Part shown: piece by piece, positions 49,318 through 63,125 of the stretch
Layout: the number at the start of each line of letters is the position of its first letter
Position numbering within the stretch: position 1 is the stretch's first letter
Assembly: GCA_016165875.1 (NCBI GenBank)
Contig: JABBOT010000010.1
Span: 13,107,357-13,171,356 of the forward strand
Reading direction: 5' to 3'
Length of the DNA: 64,000 bases
Source of the DNA: Acanthopleura granulata
Taxonomy: Eukaryota; Mollusca; Polyplacophora; Chitonida; Chitonidae
Program-made: the position numbers and the translations under genes
The notes under the pieces: generated by a model
What the model was told of the DNA's origin: nothing
Seen by the model: only the letters and a program-made list of their open reading frames with translations
The model's database searches: none

Positions 49318-49640
49318 CATAAGTTTTCACTTAGACAATGGTAGCCAGTTGGACTGTCGGAGGAAACCACAGTCGCCACAATAAACTACCAGCCTTTGGC
49401 AAGCTACTGACAAATCTTCCTACATGTAGCATATGGACATGCATTCCTTTCTGGTGAAAGACAAGTCAGTACGGAATGACAGACTGTGTTACTGCACACA
49501 AGTGTCCTCTACGGCTTATTCTCACCAAAGCTCCACCAACAGACAGGACTGGTCAATCTGCAGTTCCTATCTACCACTGGGTTGGAACCCACAACTAGTG
49601 ACTGTGCCACCTGGAATGTCCGCTGGGTTGCTAAGACCAC
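49318..49640 (-). mobile_element. Diverged SINE
   Basis: On the minus strand a tRNA-like B box (GGGTTCCAACCCAG) near 49,585 is followed, to the left, by the CGACTGTGGTTTCCTCCGAC block near 49,360. Order and orientation match the family. The two overlapping frames at 49,433-49,726 arise from it. Confidence 0.55.
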
Positions 49641-50929
49641 AAGCCAAGGACTCAAAATCACTGCCTCACTTGTCTGAGTTCACCCACTCCATATCAGGTT
49701 TCTCTCAGCTACAGGGCAACAACTGATCTGCTGCACATTCATCTGGTCAGCTGACTAGCCCCAATACCTGCTGCATTCTTATCACTGACACATTCTTATT
49801 ATTAAAGTTAGACATAAATCATCACCCAAACAAATGAATAAATAAATGAAAGACTACATTCACACAAGTGTAGCAAGGCTGTAATCAGACAGTTGTCGTC
49901 ACCCACCCTTTTCCTAGATTGGTGTATTACTTTTCACAACTTTGAGGATAAAATTCATAACTAGTTTATAATATTAGGTTGGGATGTTGCAAAAGAGTGT
50001 GTTCCTACTATCATGTACTTTAACATGGTCACTGTTAAATTATAGCTTGGTATATACCTTGAAAGTTATGATAGATTTAAAACAGAATTAAATATGACTG
50101 AGTTGTTTCTTAGGGAATAAATGGTGTGTAGTTAGAAAAGTGGATATAGTAGATTTTTCATATTTAACATGCTCCTAGAGTATACCTGGATAATTCAATA
50201 GTGTTTAAAGTTGTTAGATGGATGCATTATAGTCTCTGTAAATGCAGTGTTTTTTGATGCTATAAGAACACAAATCCCAGTTAGCCTTGTGCTGACTGGA
50301 ACTCTCATAGCTAGGCTATTCTGTGAGGTCAGTCTTGCAGTCTGTCTTGTAGTTAGAGTCTTGAAGGCAGAGTCATCAGGAGTTACAGAGTTATGGTATC
50401 ATGTCTCCAGTCAGTACAGGATGCCAAGAACATAAAAAGATGTCTCCACTTCTGTGTTGTGTTCCTTTTATGTCGGTCCTACCAAGCTATCCTCCCCAAA
50501 GCTTAGATAACTGGTGGTCAACAAATACCAATAACCAGCTCAAACACCAACAATCAGTTCGGTTACATAAGTCTCATATTTAGGATTTCTATATCCAATG
50601 CCATGTAATAACCAGTATTTTAAGGACGATTTAACAGAATTAAGGCTTCTGAGAAAACAAATTTGATGACAGTTTACTAATGGGTTTAATTTCAAATAAA
50701 ATCTGTAACCTAAAAATCACAAAAAAATAAAGCCAAACAGTGAACTTGGAATCAGGATTCTGTAACACAATGATTGCTAACATAAAAAAGAAATTCTCTC
50801 TTCCAAAAGTGACAACTTTACAAACTGAAATAAGAGTCAACTAAGGAGTGAGAGTTATCATATTGACTCACTTTAATAAAAAGATAATATGCTTGGAAAT
50901 ACAGCTTCAGTTCACACACTAACCCTAAA
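49641..50929. other. No gene recognised
   Basis: Spacer between duplicon copies A and B. An (AATA)n-like end (CAAATGAATAAATAAATGA) at about 49,835-49,855 may be another SINE tail. The rest is anonymous. Confidence 0.45.
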
Positions 50930-51590
50930 GTCAATTGCCCACAATTGTAACCAGTTGAGGTGAACACAATATGTGCCTGAAGAAATACTTTCATTTGAAA
51001 CGTATAAAAGGATACCAGCAGCGCAGTGATGAGCATAACCTGTAAGGGAAAGTCCTTCAAGGGTACTGATCAAATGTTCTTGCATAATATATTAAACTTA
51101 AAAGCATTATAAAAATAGGGTGTTTGCAGAGAAGTGTTTTTTAAATATATCTGTAAGTGTAATATAATTCTCATTCGGTTATGATGTTTATGACTCAGGG
51201 CACTGATTTTCATGGCAGCTAAAGAAATATGTATACAAATGTCCATTGTCACCTTTACATATCCTGTATGTATCCGTCACAAACTGGAAATGGAACAAAT
51301 GTGAGTTGCTATTCATCGTTACATCTGTGCCTCTGAATGCATCCAATGGAAATAAACACTCCACATGGAAAACAATTCCAACTGTAGCACAGACCTATTT
51401 ATGTACTATACATACCGATAAGGGTATTACCATGGACACTGAAACTCCACACATGTGGAGTATCCACCAACAATTAAAACTGATCGAAGAAAAAAATTTT
51501 AGATATGGCCAGGACCAGAATAGAGATGAGAACAGAGACAAAATTCCTATACCATTATATGCTTTGCGTAAATAGGAAGGGCACATGAAA
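50930..51590. repeat. Dispersed repeat, copy 2 with 1-2 satellite units
   Basis: Matches 26,120-26,265 at its left part and the satellite at 26,590-27,920 at its right part (TGGAAATGGAACAAATGTGA, CACATGGAAAACAATTCC, and the AGACAAAATTCCTATACCAT end). It does not keep a perfect X-box. Confidence 0.65.
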
Positions 51591-52334
51591 CTGGAAACTC
51601 ATGAACAGTCAAGCAAAAACTGAACAACGAACGGTCAACATTAACATCTAATAACTAAAAAAAAACAACTAAAAACCCATTTAGGAGTTTTTAACAAGGC
51701 CACAGCTAAACCTGTGACAGTCAGATTTGCACCTGTGACACATGAGTGGTCCTGCTAAGGGCATGCGTCGCTCACCCAAAAAGGGCATCTTTACAAACAT
51801 ACAACCACTAGTTACATGGACATGTAGGTATAAAACCACTGAAAAATAGCCTTACTATTAATGTAGTGATTTCACAAACAACACCCACCTAAAACTGTAT
51901 TCCCTGATTTTTGTTGGCCCAAAAGACACATACTCTCAAATAGCTAGGTGCTTGGCTTACAACATACCCAAAAATCATCAGAGCTTGACCATCATCTTCA
52001 TAAAATAAATCAACTGAATGCCGGTACTAGCGTCCATCACCATAGAAACAGGGTGTTGGAGGGCACTTGCTCATTGGATAATATTTTTCTCCGTTTAATT
52101 GTAACCACAAGTAATGGACTTTTTTTCAACCATTATTTGTCATAGTTCATACCTGCAGTACTTCCACACACTTCAGAGATACAGCCAACATCTATCCATC
52201 CCCACTGTTTTCTGTGCGTCTGAATCTTCCATGCAAAATCAAATTGTTGTTTTCATACCTGTAAATACTAGCTCTATACCAGCTTAATGGCTTTTACCAC
52301 ACAGTGATACACTGTATGTAGATCAGGTACTTTT

Positions 52335-55300
52335 ACAGACAGCTAAAGAGGATCATAACATTTCGTGATTGATTTTATGTACTTATATTCAAACTCGAGA
52401 GACCATCACAAAAACCATGTTCATCTGATGGGTCAGTGGGGCATACTATCACACACACTATATGTGAACAAATGTTAATGGTACCCAAGATTCTCCTCAT
52501 TGATGTTTACAATGTACTGGCCCTGGGATAAAGTGGTTCATGTGAAATGGGACACAGAGAGGCCCCGTTTGCTATTGCTGGAGAGTAAAGTGTTCACATG
52601 GTATGACCAATACTACAGCCAGCCAACACTACATGGAGAGTAACATTATACATGCATGAGTGGAAGAAAATCATGTCCGATGCTGTAATCTACATGTCAG
52701 AACCCTACCTGTCCGATTTTAAAGAATAAATGCAATAAGAGTGGACTGACAATCCCTGAAAACCTTTCTATATCATCCAAGCTTAATAACCATGGCAATA
52801 ACCCTGTTAACTCCATGTAATCAACAAAACAAAATTCATGTCCCATGGCTTGGTTCTTCAATGCACACTAATCGGCCTAGATGCTGCACCTCATCAATGT
52901 TTGAATTGTTCTCAGGTTTACATGTACAGGTACATATTGACCAAGTTCTCTAAACAATGCTGTCCATCACCATTATGTTCTCACCATGAAACCTGTGAAA
53001 CAATTCCCTCTAAAACCAATAAATAACAAGCAAATTAAATATTTATTAGACATCTAACACATTTGTAAAGGTTACCTGTCAAAGAGGTATAAGTATTTGC
53101 AGCACAATCTCCAACTATTACATGTTGGCAATTCCAGCTCGATTCTACAACCATTAGAAGTTGTAAATAACTGCATGAGCACGTCATCTATATTTCACCA
53201 CACATTCTACAAGCCTTAACTATTCTACAGGAAGAAACAAAATGAATTCGTGAAGAAAGGTACAATCCTAATTCTCTATGCAAGACATCACTTGTTTGCT
53301 TCAATATCTGCTGAAAAAGGGTTATCCAGTCACCAAGTTAGCAAAATGTGTTGGTTACTGAATATGTTCTTACATCCATGAGACTAATTATGAAACAAAT
53401 ATGACTACCTTGGTAACAAATGTATTACATAACCTCCAACCAAGATCATTCTTCATGTCCATAAATTTAAGAACACTTACAGCTGGCATGGTGGGAACGT
53501 TCTAAGAGTCATGCACGCAAGACAATCAAGAGTCCAGGATCGTTCATCAGGTTCAATATCTATCTACATCTTTTGGCAAATTAACCCCCAAAATGGCAAT
53601 CGTATTTGCTATATTTAATCAAACATATGAGACTTCTTCACATACAAAGTTTACCACCAAAGTATACATTAACAACCATACGTAAGAAAATATATAGTTT
53701 AGAAAACTATTACAGCCGGCATGGGGAAAACGATGTTCCAAGAGCCAGCCATCTAGTGGAGATGTCATTTGCAGAGTCAGACAAGACGATGAGGGATTGT
53801 CCGCAACCCGAGACTGAGTACGTCCATCGCTGACGTCCAGCAGACCAATTATTATAAGGATTCCATGAGCAGGATTACACTGACAGCTAAGGTCGACATG
53901 ACATAACGGACGCCAGTTGCTAACCAACATCCCTGTCCCCAAATCACGACCTAGTTGACGACAATAACCTTGATAAGTACTTCTCTCGCAATGACTTAAT
54001 AAGTCATTACATAAGACACCAAAAAACCCTTATCTTCTGTCAGGAAGCATAGTGGAACACTTGACTATGATGACATACCAAACTGGTAAACCAAAACATT
54101 CTAATCAACCATTTTACAGGTTGAAAAACACATGAGTGTCACCAAGCCCTCAATACATATCTCTGCTGTCGACCAAAAACTACACCAACTAGCACGAACG
54201 CCAAAATTGTCACAGATAATTACATACCGCATACTTATCAATTACACTTTTAATTCTCAAAATCTTGGTGCATTGTTCATCGCATTCTTCAGACAAATTA
54301 ACTCCTGATGTCATCATACAAACACAAGAGGTCTCACAATTATTGCCAATTAACATAAACCTCACAGCCTGCTCTATAGACTGAACTAAACCAATTCAAT
54401 TTAATTTAAGCTGGATGCTTTTTGATTCCTTTTTAAGATGATTTGTGGTTATTTTTCAGTAGTGAGTTAATATAAAGTCAGACAAAACTGAACCTCCCTA
54501 TATCCTTAAAAACTGTTGAGAACCGAATATCATTACACATACAAACATATATATATGTTAGATATTAATCAATGAAATCCAAATTTAACATGATCAGAAA
54601 CTTCTACCTATGAAACAGAAATACTGATATTTCACAGACACATTTAAAGCAACAAATAAAATCTAGAGGGACAGAGAGATAGGCTGTGAAGGTAGGGGAG
54701 AGAGGAAAAAATGGACACCTAATGGGATACGTATCAATATTTTATCCAAAACACTTTTACTGTTAGGGACAGATTACATTTTCTACCCAGTCTTCTGAAC
54801 TGTGTCAATGGTGCCCTTGAGGGAACATTAGGCAGACGGATGGCCATTTGCTTTTCTCTGCTTACATCCTGACCCAGACGCTCAGCACTCCATGTCGCCT
54901 GTCTAATACCTGCTCACAATAATGTTTCTCCAACAGGTTCCACAGGCCAGTGTGGTCCTCGGTGCGAAAAGATAATTTAGGTCTTCCTGGCAACAATATT
55001 CTGGGTACACTGCCCCAGGGAATATTTAATGGACCATTAACACAGGATAAGATCAAATCATTAGCCTTAACATTACATAACTTTGGCTGCAACATGTTCA
55101 CCAGCAAGGTCTAATATTTCACCTGTTTTAAAAACTGGTCACACTCATATTCTTCAGGCTGAAGTTTACGAAGGTATGTGAAGTTTTCTTCAACTATTTA
55201 TGATTTATATTTTGACTGCTGCTTAACAATGTTCTCAAGTGTTGTTTACTTACACCATGGCAGTCAAGTTTACAGCTGGAAGAAACCGAAGTGTCTAAAG

Positions 55301-58095
55301 TACGGAAACCACTTCCACAAGCTCACAAACCTCAACACTGGATTACATCTGTGACCTTTGTGATGAGGGGTTGACTGACCAAATGAATTACTGAGGGCAA
55401 CTACATTAAATCATTACATTTTGTTTCAGGAATTCCTTGCATCAGCAAATTCTGTGAATTTTTGGTGTTTTTAACTGCATTCTCCTTTATTTTATATCAG
55501 AACTGCTGATTTGCAATACAAACACAATCAAATAAAGCACTGAGGCAAACAAACTCATTGACCAGCAGACTAGCAATGGACGGAGCCCGAGGGAATACAG
55601 AAAACGTAATCGCCAGAGCAAGTGCCAATTAGACACATGCAGGCTCGAGGCCACAATTCACGAATTCCGAAGCTGAACACGTCAGCCAGAAAAAAAAAAA
55701 ACCAACCCTCAGGAGCCTGAGCAGGTACTCACTTTGCATTGACTCAAAGCTTGTAGTTCTGAAAAGATGCTGGTCACGTGTACAATATCTTATGCTACAG
55801 GTATAAAACCATTTATCATTTTTATAATACAATGTAACACCTGTATCTACATATTAGGCATATTCCAATCATGAAGAGAGGGTATTATTTAAACTATATA
55901 TTTACGATGATCTAATTCACAGCTTGTACAGGAGTCAGTGCTTAACCACCAACATAGAAGTCACAAGACACCAGACACCAGACATGTAGCAATGAAGAAG
56001 TTCAATTCATAAACGCTGTACAGATATTTATAACGACGCCAAAATAACAGAGATGTGGAAAGAGACAAATGTCACTTGTATTAATGATCTACAACTCTGT
56101 CTTCACCATGAAGTCTTTGGCAGCAATCAATATACTGGAGACAGAATTCAGACAATAACATGTCTGTGGCCTTAACGGTCAGCCTGAGATCATCTGAATC
56201 ATTCATGGACTGACCAGAGAGCCCAGCATGCAGGCTCAGAGATTGATGTGCAGCGGTGCTGACCAGTGAGAGCGATCAGCACAATGTCCCCGACCTACAC
56301 GGAGTACCAGACCAGCTCTCTGCCCAGCCAAGGTAAACTCAGCACAGAACAGCCTCATGACCGTGTCAGGATCTGGTCTCTACAGATGCCGTACAACATT
56401 CGAGGGAACAATTTCACCTTATCACTTTACCGCCTTTCCACCCTGCTTGGGTTAAAGACTGATTCATATCTGTCATGCTGGACAAGTCTGCAGCCCACAA
56501 TTAGCCAATGCTTTATGTCCTACATGGCCGTCAAATAAGGGTGTATCTGCAAGGCTATCTATCAAGGTTCCCTGCATCCTTGTTTCCGGTCAGTCTGACT
56601 ATACTGGAAGATATAGAAAGCTGTGAGGATACTGGGGAGAGAGGGCATCATCACGACAGAGCTGTCACTGGATGCCCGATTGCTTTCACTCTAACAAATT
56701 GAATAAAGTCACTTCAATGCATTCCTCTGCCTTTACCCTATTCAACTGGGTAGCCATGGGGAATGAAAACATAATACAAATTTATCTTTACACATGTAAT
56801 CTCTCTTTCACATTAAAAGGCCATCATAGTGAAAAGTCAAGAGGTAAAACATCAACTCATTAACACCAGTAATCAATTCAACTGAGTCATTAATACTTGG
56901 TTAAATTGGCCAACACCACACCTCAAATTGAGACAGCAAATGGGTGTAGGTAGTTATGGCTTTAATGTTGGCCTAGGTCGGGCCCTGGCTGGGATTTGGC
57001 ATCATTGTAAAGATTACATGAAGATAACAGCTTCAGGGTTTAGCCATCTGAGGTGATGCCATACTGCCTCAGAGCTTTCCTAAATCATCAGTACAAAATG
57101 ATGCCTCACAGTTCCAAATTCTCCAGGCAAACGCAATTTAGAAAGTGAAAAGGTGGAGACAAAAATGCCAGATACCCGACTTGACAGATTCAGCTTAAGG
57201 TGTTTTGTTTCCAAATGGCTGAAGTTTCTTTGAGTTTAGCTGTTTGTCAAGGCTTTGTCTTTCAGCAGTCCTTTCATATCTTCGTCTCCGCCAAAATAGG
57301 TGTCAGCATTAGCTAGCCCTAGGCACCAGGAAATATTCAGAACACAGCAAAGTATTTGCAAAAGATTTTTTTCTGCAGATATTGAGAAGACATTTCACTT
57401 ATAAATCTGGCTTCGCTCCCAAGCCAGGAAAGACTGGGCCCAATACTTTCTCATTCACAGATAATGACTGCCTCTAGGCACTTTTTTCCGTTTAACACTT
57501 ACGCACTGTAACAAAGGTAGCCATTCTCCATACCACACAAATCCATATCCAGTTAAGACCTAAACACTTCAATTTAGCACTTAAAATAGTCTGGAATTCT
57601 GATTTATCTCTCAGTTATCTGTCTATTCAGCATAACAACCTCTATTGTGATATCGCATTCAAGGTATCACTAGACACTTTCAGGGCTGGTGATTGGCTAA
57701 GTCCTTCAATAGTTCTATACTGAAGTGTTTGATAATGCCCTTTTCTCAAAGTGGAATTCCATCTTCTCGGCATCTGAAAGGAGACTGAATTTTTAAATAC
57801 TTTTCTGGAACATGACTTGGCTTACTTCTTTTTTCCTATACATATTTAGTAACAGACTTCACATTCACTTTAATAAGCACCAGGTCAGTACCAAATCTAA
57901 GCAGGGTTATATCATGAATACAAAACATAGTATATGTACTTACTTATTAGTTAATTCAACAAGAATTAAAAGAACGAGAAAACAAAGAATGACTTTAGAT
58001 TGATGGTTTGATTAACAAAAAACACCTGTCAACTGGCATCACTTGCATATACAGACCTTTGAATGAGAGTTGCCATCAAGTTATGTTGATGGGGA
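52335..58095 (+). repeat. Duplicon copy B
   Basis: Direct copy of A. It has an extra ~230 bases near 52,500-52,730 and about 800 bases at 57,040-57,850 that A lacks. It contains a SINE-like insertion (55,195-55,365, minus) with diverged counterparts in A and C, so that insertion predates the duplications. The last aligned block is 57,870-58,090. Confidence 0.9.
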
Positions 58096-59539
58096 CAATA
58101 ATCCCACTTTGTTTTCTCTTTTCTTTACTCCATGCTCTTCCCAGATGGGTACCATCTGTTATGTCCATAATACAACCCTCCTTTGATTTGGTATTGACCT
58201 CCTTGCTTAATTACTGAATTGATGCAGGGATCAATATCAAACATACAGGTGTCATCAACCCTGTTGTATATTGAGTACTTGACTATCACCTTTAGTGCAC
58301 ATCATAAAGCCCCTTGAATATGTACTCCTTCAGAGCATGAGCTGTTATCTTTGTGGTATTTTTACAACCATGCCAAACCAGGGCTGGGGCCTGACCTAGG
58401 CCAACATTAAAGCCATAACTAACCCTATCCATTTGCTCTGTCAATTTGGGATTTCGTGTTGGCCAATTTAACCAAGTATTAACCACTGAGGTATTGACTG
58501 CTTCAGCTGCAGATAATGTTTTACCTCTTGGATTTTCACTATGATGGCCTTTTAATCTGAAGGAGAGATCACAGGTGTAATGGTAAATTTGTATTATGTT
58601 TTCATTCCCCATGGCTGCCCAGTTGAATAGCGTAGAGCCAAAGGAAGGCATTGAAGTGACTTCATTCAATTTCCTGGAGTGATAGCTATCGGGAATCCAG
58701 TGACAGCTCTGTCCTGATGATGCTCTCTCTCCCCAGTATCCTCACAGCTATCTGAATCCACCAGCACAGTTAGACTGACCGTAACTAAGAAGGCAGGGAG
58801 CCTGGATTGATAGCTTGCAGATACACCTGATTTGACGGCCATGTAGGACATAAAGCATTGGCTAATTGTGGGCAGCAGACCTGTCCAGCATGACAGATAT
58901 GAATCAGTCTTTAACCCAAGCAGGGTGGAAAGGCGGTAAAGGGATCAGGTGAAATTGTTCACTGGAATGTTGTATGGCATCAGTAGAGACAAGAATCTGA
59001 CCTAACAAGGTCATGAGGCTGTTCTGTGCTGAGTTTACCTTGGCTGGGCAGAGGGCTAGTCTGGTACTCTGTGTAGGTCCTGGACACCGCGTTGATCACT
59101 CTCACTGGTCAGCACCGCTGCAAATCACTCTGGTCAGGGACTGCATGCTGAGCTCCTCGGACAGTCCATGAATGATTCAGCTATTTCTACTGTCTAGGTG
59201 GTACAATGTGTTGGTATCAGACCACTGATCCTTTTCTAAAAGTATACCGCAACTGACACAAATGTATACACAGCAAAAGGTACTGTCAGCACTGAACTGT
59301 AGGAAGCTCTGCCTAATGTTTACATGTAGGTAAATCCAGATGCTGTAGTACCAACTTTTAAAAAAAAATGTAAATTCGCTTTATATATATGTTGATACCT
59401 GTTGCTCAAGGTATTGTTAACGTGAGTAACCCCTTTCCAAAGCTACAAGTTAGAGTCCATGCAAATTAGGTACCAGACTCTAAGGGGGCAGATGTTCTCA
59501 TTTTCGACTTCAAAAACAATGAACTGTTCAACTTGGCCC

Positions 59540-59880
59540 TGTGTGTTTTTAACTACCACTTGCTCTTGCCATTAATGGTCCTGTTTTCCACTGACCAGTG
59601 TCCACAGCCTGACTGCCCTTCAATCAGATTGTCTGCCCAGTGTCCACAGCCTGACTGCCCTTCAATCAGATTGTCTGCCCAGTGTCCACAGCCTGACTGC
59701 CCTTCAATCAGATTGTCTGGCCAGTGTCCACAGCCTGACTGCCCTTCAATCAGATTGTCTGGCCAGTGTCCACAGCCTGACTGCCCTTCAATCAGATTGT
59801 CTCATTGAAGTGGTTTGATTTTGTACATAATGCACACAATTATCATGTCAGCAGTTTGTGGTGTAAAATAAAGGAGAGAG
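59540..59880. repeat. Internal paralogue of the 60,090-60,260 block
   Basis: Flanks of the 42-bp array (ACCACTTGCTCTTGCCATTA on the left; 'GTCAGCAGTTTGTGGTGTAA' on the right) match 60,097-60,260 ('GGCACTTGCTCTGGCGATTA', 'GTCAGCAGTTTGTAGCATAA'). Copy C therefore has an extra internal duplication into which the 42-bp array expanded. Confidence 0.6.
59596..59805. repeat. 42-bp tandem repeat, 5 near-identical copies
   Basis: A unit with CAGTGTCCACAGCCTGACTG recurs five times in 42-base steps, differing only by one C/G change. Being a multiple of three it stays open and gives a 14-residue peptide repeat (QCPQPDCPSIRLS), but the frame is otherwise short and lies inside copy C, so I do not call it a gene. 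Confidence 0.95.
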
Positions 59881-62599
59881 GGGTTTAACACACATTTTTC
59901 AATTGAGACTATTGGCTTAGGACAGCAATTCCACAACTGTTGAAGTCATACCACACCTAGTTGTATGTATTACCATACACTCCTTTCTCAACTAGAACCT
60001 TTGACGGAATGCAATGGAAATACCTCCTCAGACTCCAAAGGGAGGAGTTTTTTACTGGCTGATGTGAATTGATCACCTGACTGTGCATGTGTCTAATTGG
60101 CACTTGCTCTGGCGATTACTTGTTCTGTATTCCCCTGGGCTATGTCCATCGCTAGTCTGCCTGTCAATGAGTTTGTTTGCCTCAGTTGTTTATTTGATCG
60201 TGTTTGCACTGAAGGCAAATACTGGGTCAGCAGTTTGTAGCATAAAATAAAGGCGCAAGTGGAATAATAGTAAAGTATCAAATTTGCTTGACATGGAAAC
60301 AAGTTTGTGATTATTTAGACACCCAGGCTATTTTGCACTAGCTATCCTGGTTAACTTCTGCTAGTGTTCGCTTTTTTCCAGAGGGAAGCTTGTGGCACAA
60401 GCTCCCAGGATGCCAGTTAGCAGAAGACAGCATGAGTACCTGGCGTGAAATAGCTCCAGTAGCCTGCAGAAAGCTTAAATTTCTTGAAGAAAATTAAAAA
60501 AATTAGCATCTGCAAGAAATTCCACAAATACAAAACAGATACTGCACCTAGCTGTATAAATATTGAAATTTCTGTCGGTGGAGTGAGAATAATGCTGATG
60601 GATGAAGTAGTGCAATATGATTGGCTTAAAATCCACTGATATGTGGCTATCTGTAAAAGTCTTTGACAAGAAAGTGCAGCAGTTGATTTTATACATGGAA
60701 ACAGAAGTAATTGTAAATTTATTAGTGGTCAGGTAAGAACTTTGTTTTCAAGAAACCTCATGAGGGGCCTTCATTAATTGATTTTGCTAATCAACTTCTC
60801 ACAATTAAGGTTGCAGGCTTGAATCCAGTGTTGAGATTTGTCAGCTACTGGCTTGGAACTATATTGTTAAGCAATTGTCAAAATATAAACAAATAAGCAA
60901 TTAAATAAAAGTTCACAGACCTTTCACTAGAAATTGCCGAACAAAATATTTCTCCAAAATGTTATTAATCAGTTCACGTTTAGCCCATAGGATATGTGGG
61001 TGTCATCATCTTAATAAAAGGTGAAATATTGGACCTTTGCTGATGAGGATGTTGCAGCCAAAGTTATGTAATGTTAAAGCTAATGGTTTGGTCTGATCTT
61101 GTGGTAGTGGTCCATTAAATATTCCCTGGGGCAGTGTACCCATAACATTGTCACCGGGAAGACCTCAATTGTCTTTGTTCCTGGGACACGCTGACCCGTG
61201 GAATCTGTTGGAGAAACATTACCGTGAGCAGGCATTAGACATGTGCTCGGTGTCTAAGTCAGGAGGTAAGCAGAGAAAAGCAAATGGCCATCCATCTGGT
61301 TTATGTTCCCTCAAGGCCACCATTGACACAGTTTAGAACATTGGGTAGAAAACGACATCTGTCCCTAACAGCAGAAGTGTTTTGGATAAAATATTGATGT
61401 ATATCCCACAGGGCATCCATTTTCTCCTCTCTCCCCTCCGTCTACACAGTCTATCCCTATTTCCCCTTGATATTACCTGTTTTTTCAAATCTGGCAACAC
61501 AATATTATGATTTCTGATTAGCAAGCGGTATCGTCTGATCATGTGAGATTGGTATTTTATTGATTAATATTTAATATATAGAATGTACGTGTAACAAGGT
61601 TAGCACATTGGTAGTTTCTAAGCTCACAGTGAGGCTTTCAATGATATATACAAAGTGTTGCTTTGGCCAGGGTAAGTGTGTCCCTGAGTGATGAGGTCAA
61701 ACACGCTCTAATCCAGGTCCTTGTGGTTCAGAAGAGGCTAGTGGACAGGAGGTACGTCAGATACATGGGTAAAGGCACTCCAGATTCCTGCAAACCATAC
61801 TAAGGCCATAGTTAGAGTTGATGTGACATATAGGATCATTTCTTCGTTTGCAACATTGTTGTCAGGAAAAATGTTTTGGCCTCGCATTAATTCATTAATC
61901 GAAAAATACCCAGAAATGGTTGTCACAAATGAAAACCAGTGTCTCTGATGAGACTGTAGCTGTACTCGACTCGGCAATAAAAAAGATTCAGCATTTAATT
62001 GTACCAAAAGTGAAGCATCAACTTTTTGAAGTCAGAATGTTGCTACAATTTTCTAACAAACAAAAAGAACTTAACAGATTTTACACAACGTAACACGTTA
62101 AGATGCTGTCCATTCATGTCCAAAGTTTTACACATGTGCTATGTGCTATGTATGTTCTTGCTTACATCAGCAGCACAATTTCTGATGAACTGCTTTTTGA
62201 TGATAACCTATACACTCCTCAAATAATCACATCAACAAAAGTTGAGTTACGCATTTATTATCTGGACAAGTCACTGATTTTTCTAGCCAATTACTTGTAG
62301 TGGTAAACACAACAAAAAATAGCTGAAAATTCAGGCTTAGGCAAGTTGTGTATTGAGTTTCCATGAAATAAATGGAGTTTTTGATATATTGGTGATGAAA
62401 AAATATTCAGTTTTCTGATTTGTGCAATATGAGTTTCTAAAAAGAAGTTGGCTAGAGAAACCAATGACAAGGAAACAAAAAATATCCAAGACATTGCTAA
62501 AGGAAATATGTATGCTGGGAAAATATGTTTTTGGCACTGCAAGGAATTTGACCCCACAAAGGGAGTCAATACATGCCATTTGTCTAAGTAGTGACACAT

Positions 62600-62960
62600 T
62601 GACAGACGGAAAATTTACCTCTGGAGTTTCAAATAGATGTAATGAATTATATACATCCTTAAGTATTCTACACTTGTACCACGTTTCAATGAAATCAGAC
62701 AAAATATGTACGAGTTAAAGCAGTTCTTACTTAGACATACATGACCAGATACTAAATCGATACTACAAATCAGGTATCTTGATTTAATCTAGACTTGTAC
62801 AAAGTTTTGTTGAAATTGGACAAAAACTGTAACAGTACTAGCATCTGGAGAGAAATGTTGGATGAACATTCAGACAGACTATCAATGATACTGAAAATTG
62901 ATACCACAAATTAGGTATCTTTATGTAGTCTACATTTGAAAAGATTAAGTTTTGTTAAAA
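62600..62960. repeat. Diverged ~180-bp repeats with an alpha-helical-free, non-coding look
   Basis: 'TACACTTGTACCACGTTTCAATGAAATCAGACAAA' type motifs, here shortened, recur as TTGTACAAAGTTTTGTTGAA near 62,798 and TTAAGTTTTGTTAAA near 62,945, each preceded by a 'ACAAAT.AGGTATCTT' motif. The long overlapping frames at 62,337-62,718 on both strands have no recognisable domain. Confidence 0.4.
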
Positions 62961-63009
62961 ACTTGGAACTTAGGCCTACTCCCTCTCCAGTCAGAAGTAA
63001 TAAAGTTTG

Positions 63010-63125
63010 CCTACAACCTTAGGATGACTGTGGGTTTCCTCTGGACTATGCCCGGTTTCTTTCGCCAATTATTTAATGCTGTCCTTCATCTGTAAGTGAA
63101 ATATTCCTGAGTACGTTGTATAATC
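63010..63125 (+). mobile_element. SINE 3'-part fragment
   Basis: GACTGTGGGTTTCCTCTGG, then CCCGGTTTCTTTCGCC, then GTGAAATATTCCTGAGTACG match the 3' body of the copy at 40,345-40,547; the tail is degraded. Confidence 0.75.

Larger units (their letters stand above)
58135..61900 (-). repeat. Duplicon copy C, inverted
   Basis: Reverse complement matches A from about 49,000 down to about 46,400 (for example the 'ATGGACATAACAG.TGGTAC' block, the 'CTGCCCAGCCAAGGTAAACT' block at about 59,035, the 'GGGGAATACAGAACAAGT' block at 60,120 and the 'GGTAAGCAGAGAAAAGCAAA' block at 61,265). It lacks the part homologous to A 44,375-46,300. It abuts B. Confidence 0.88.

Noticed and set aside
59533..59808. Cys-Pro-rich repeat protein gene
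   Set aside because: The open frame is a 42-bp tandem array (multiple of three) inside a duplicated block; copies A and B at the same place have no such frame.
62337..62718. Opposed frames of 121 and 98 codons
   Set aside because: Both strands are open over the same stretch, no domain or splice border is visible, and diverged repeats follow at once.
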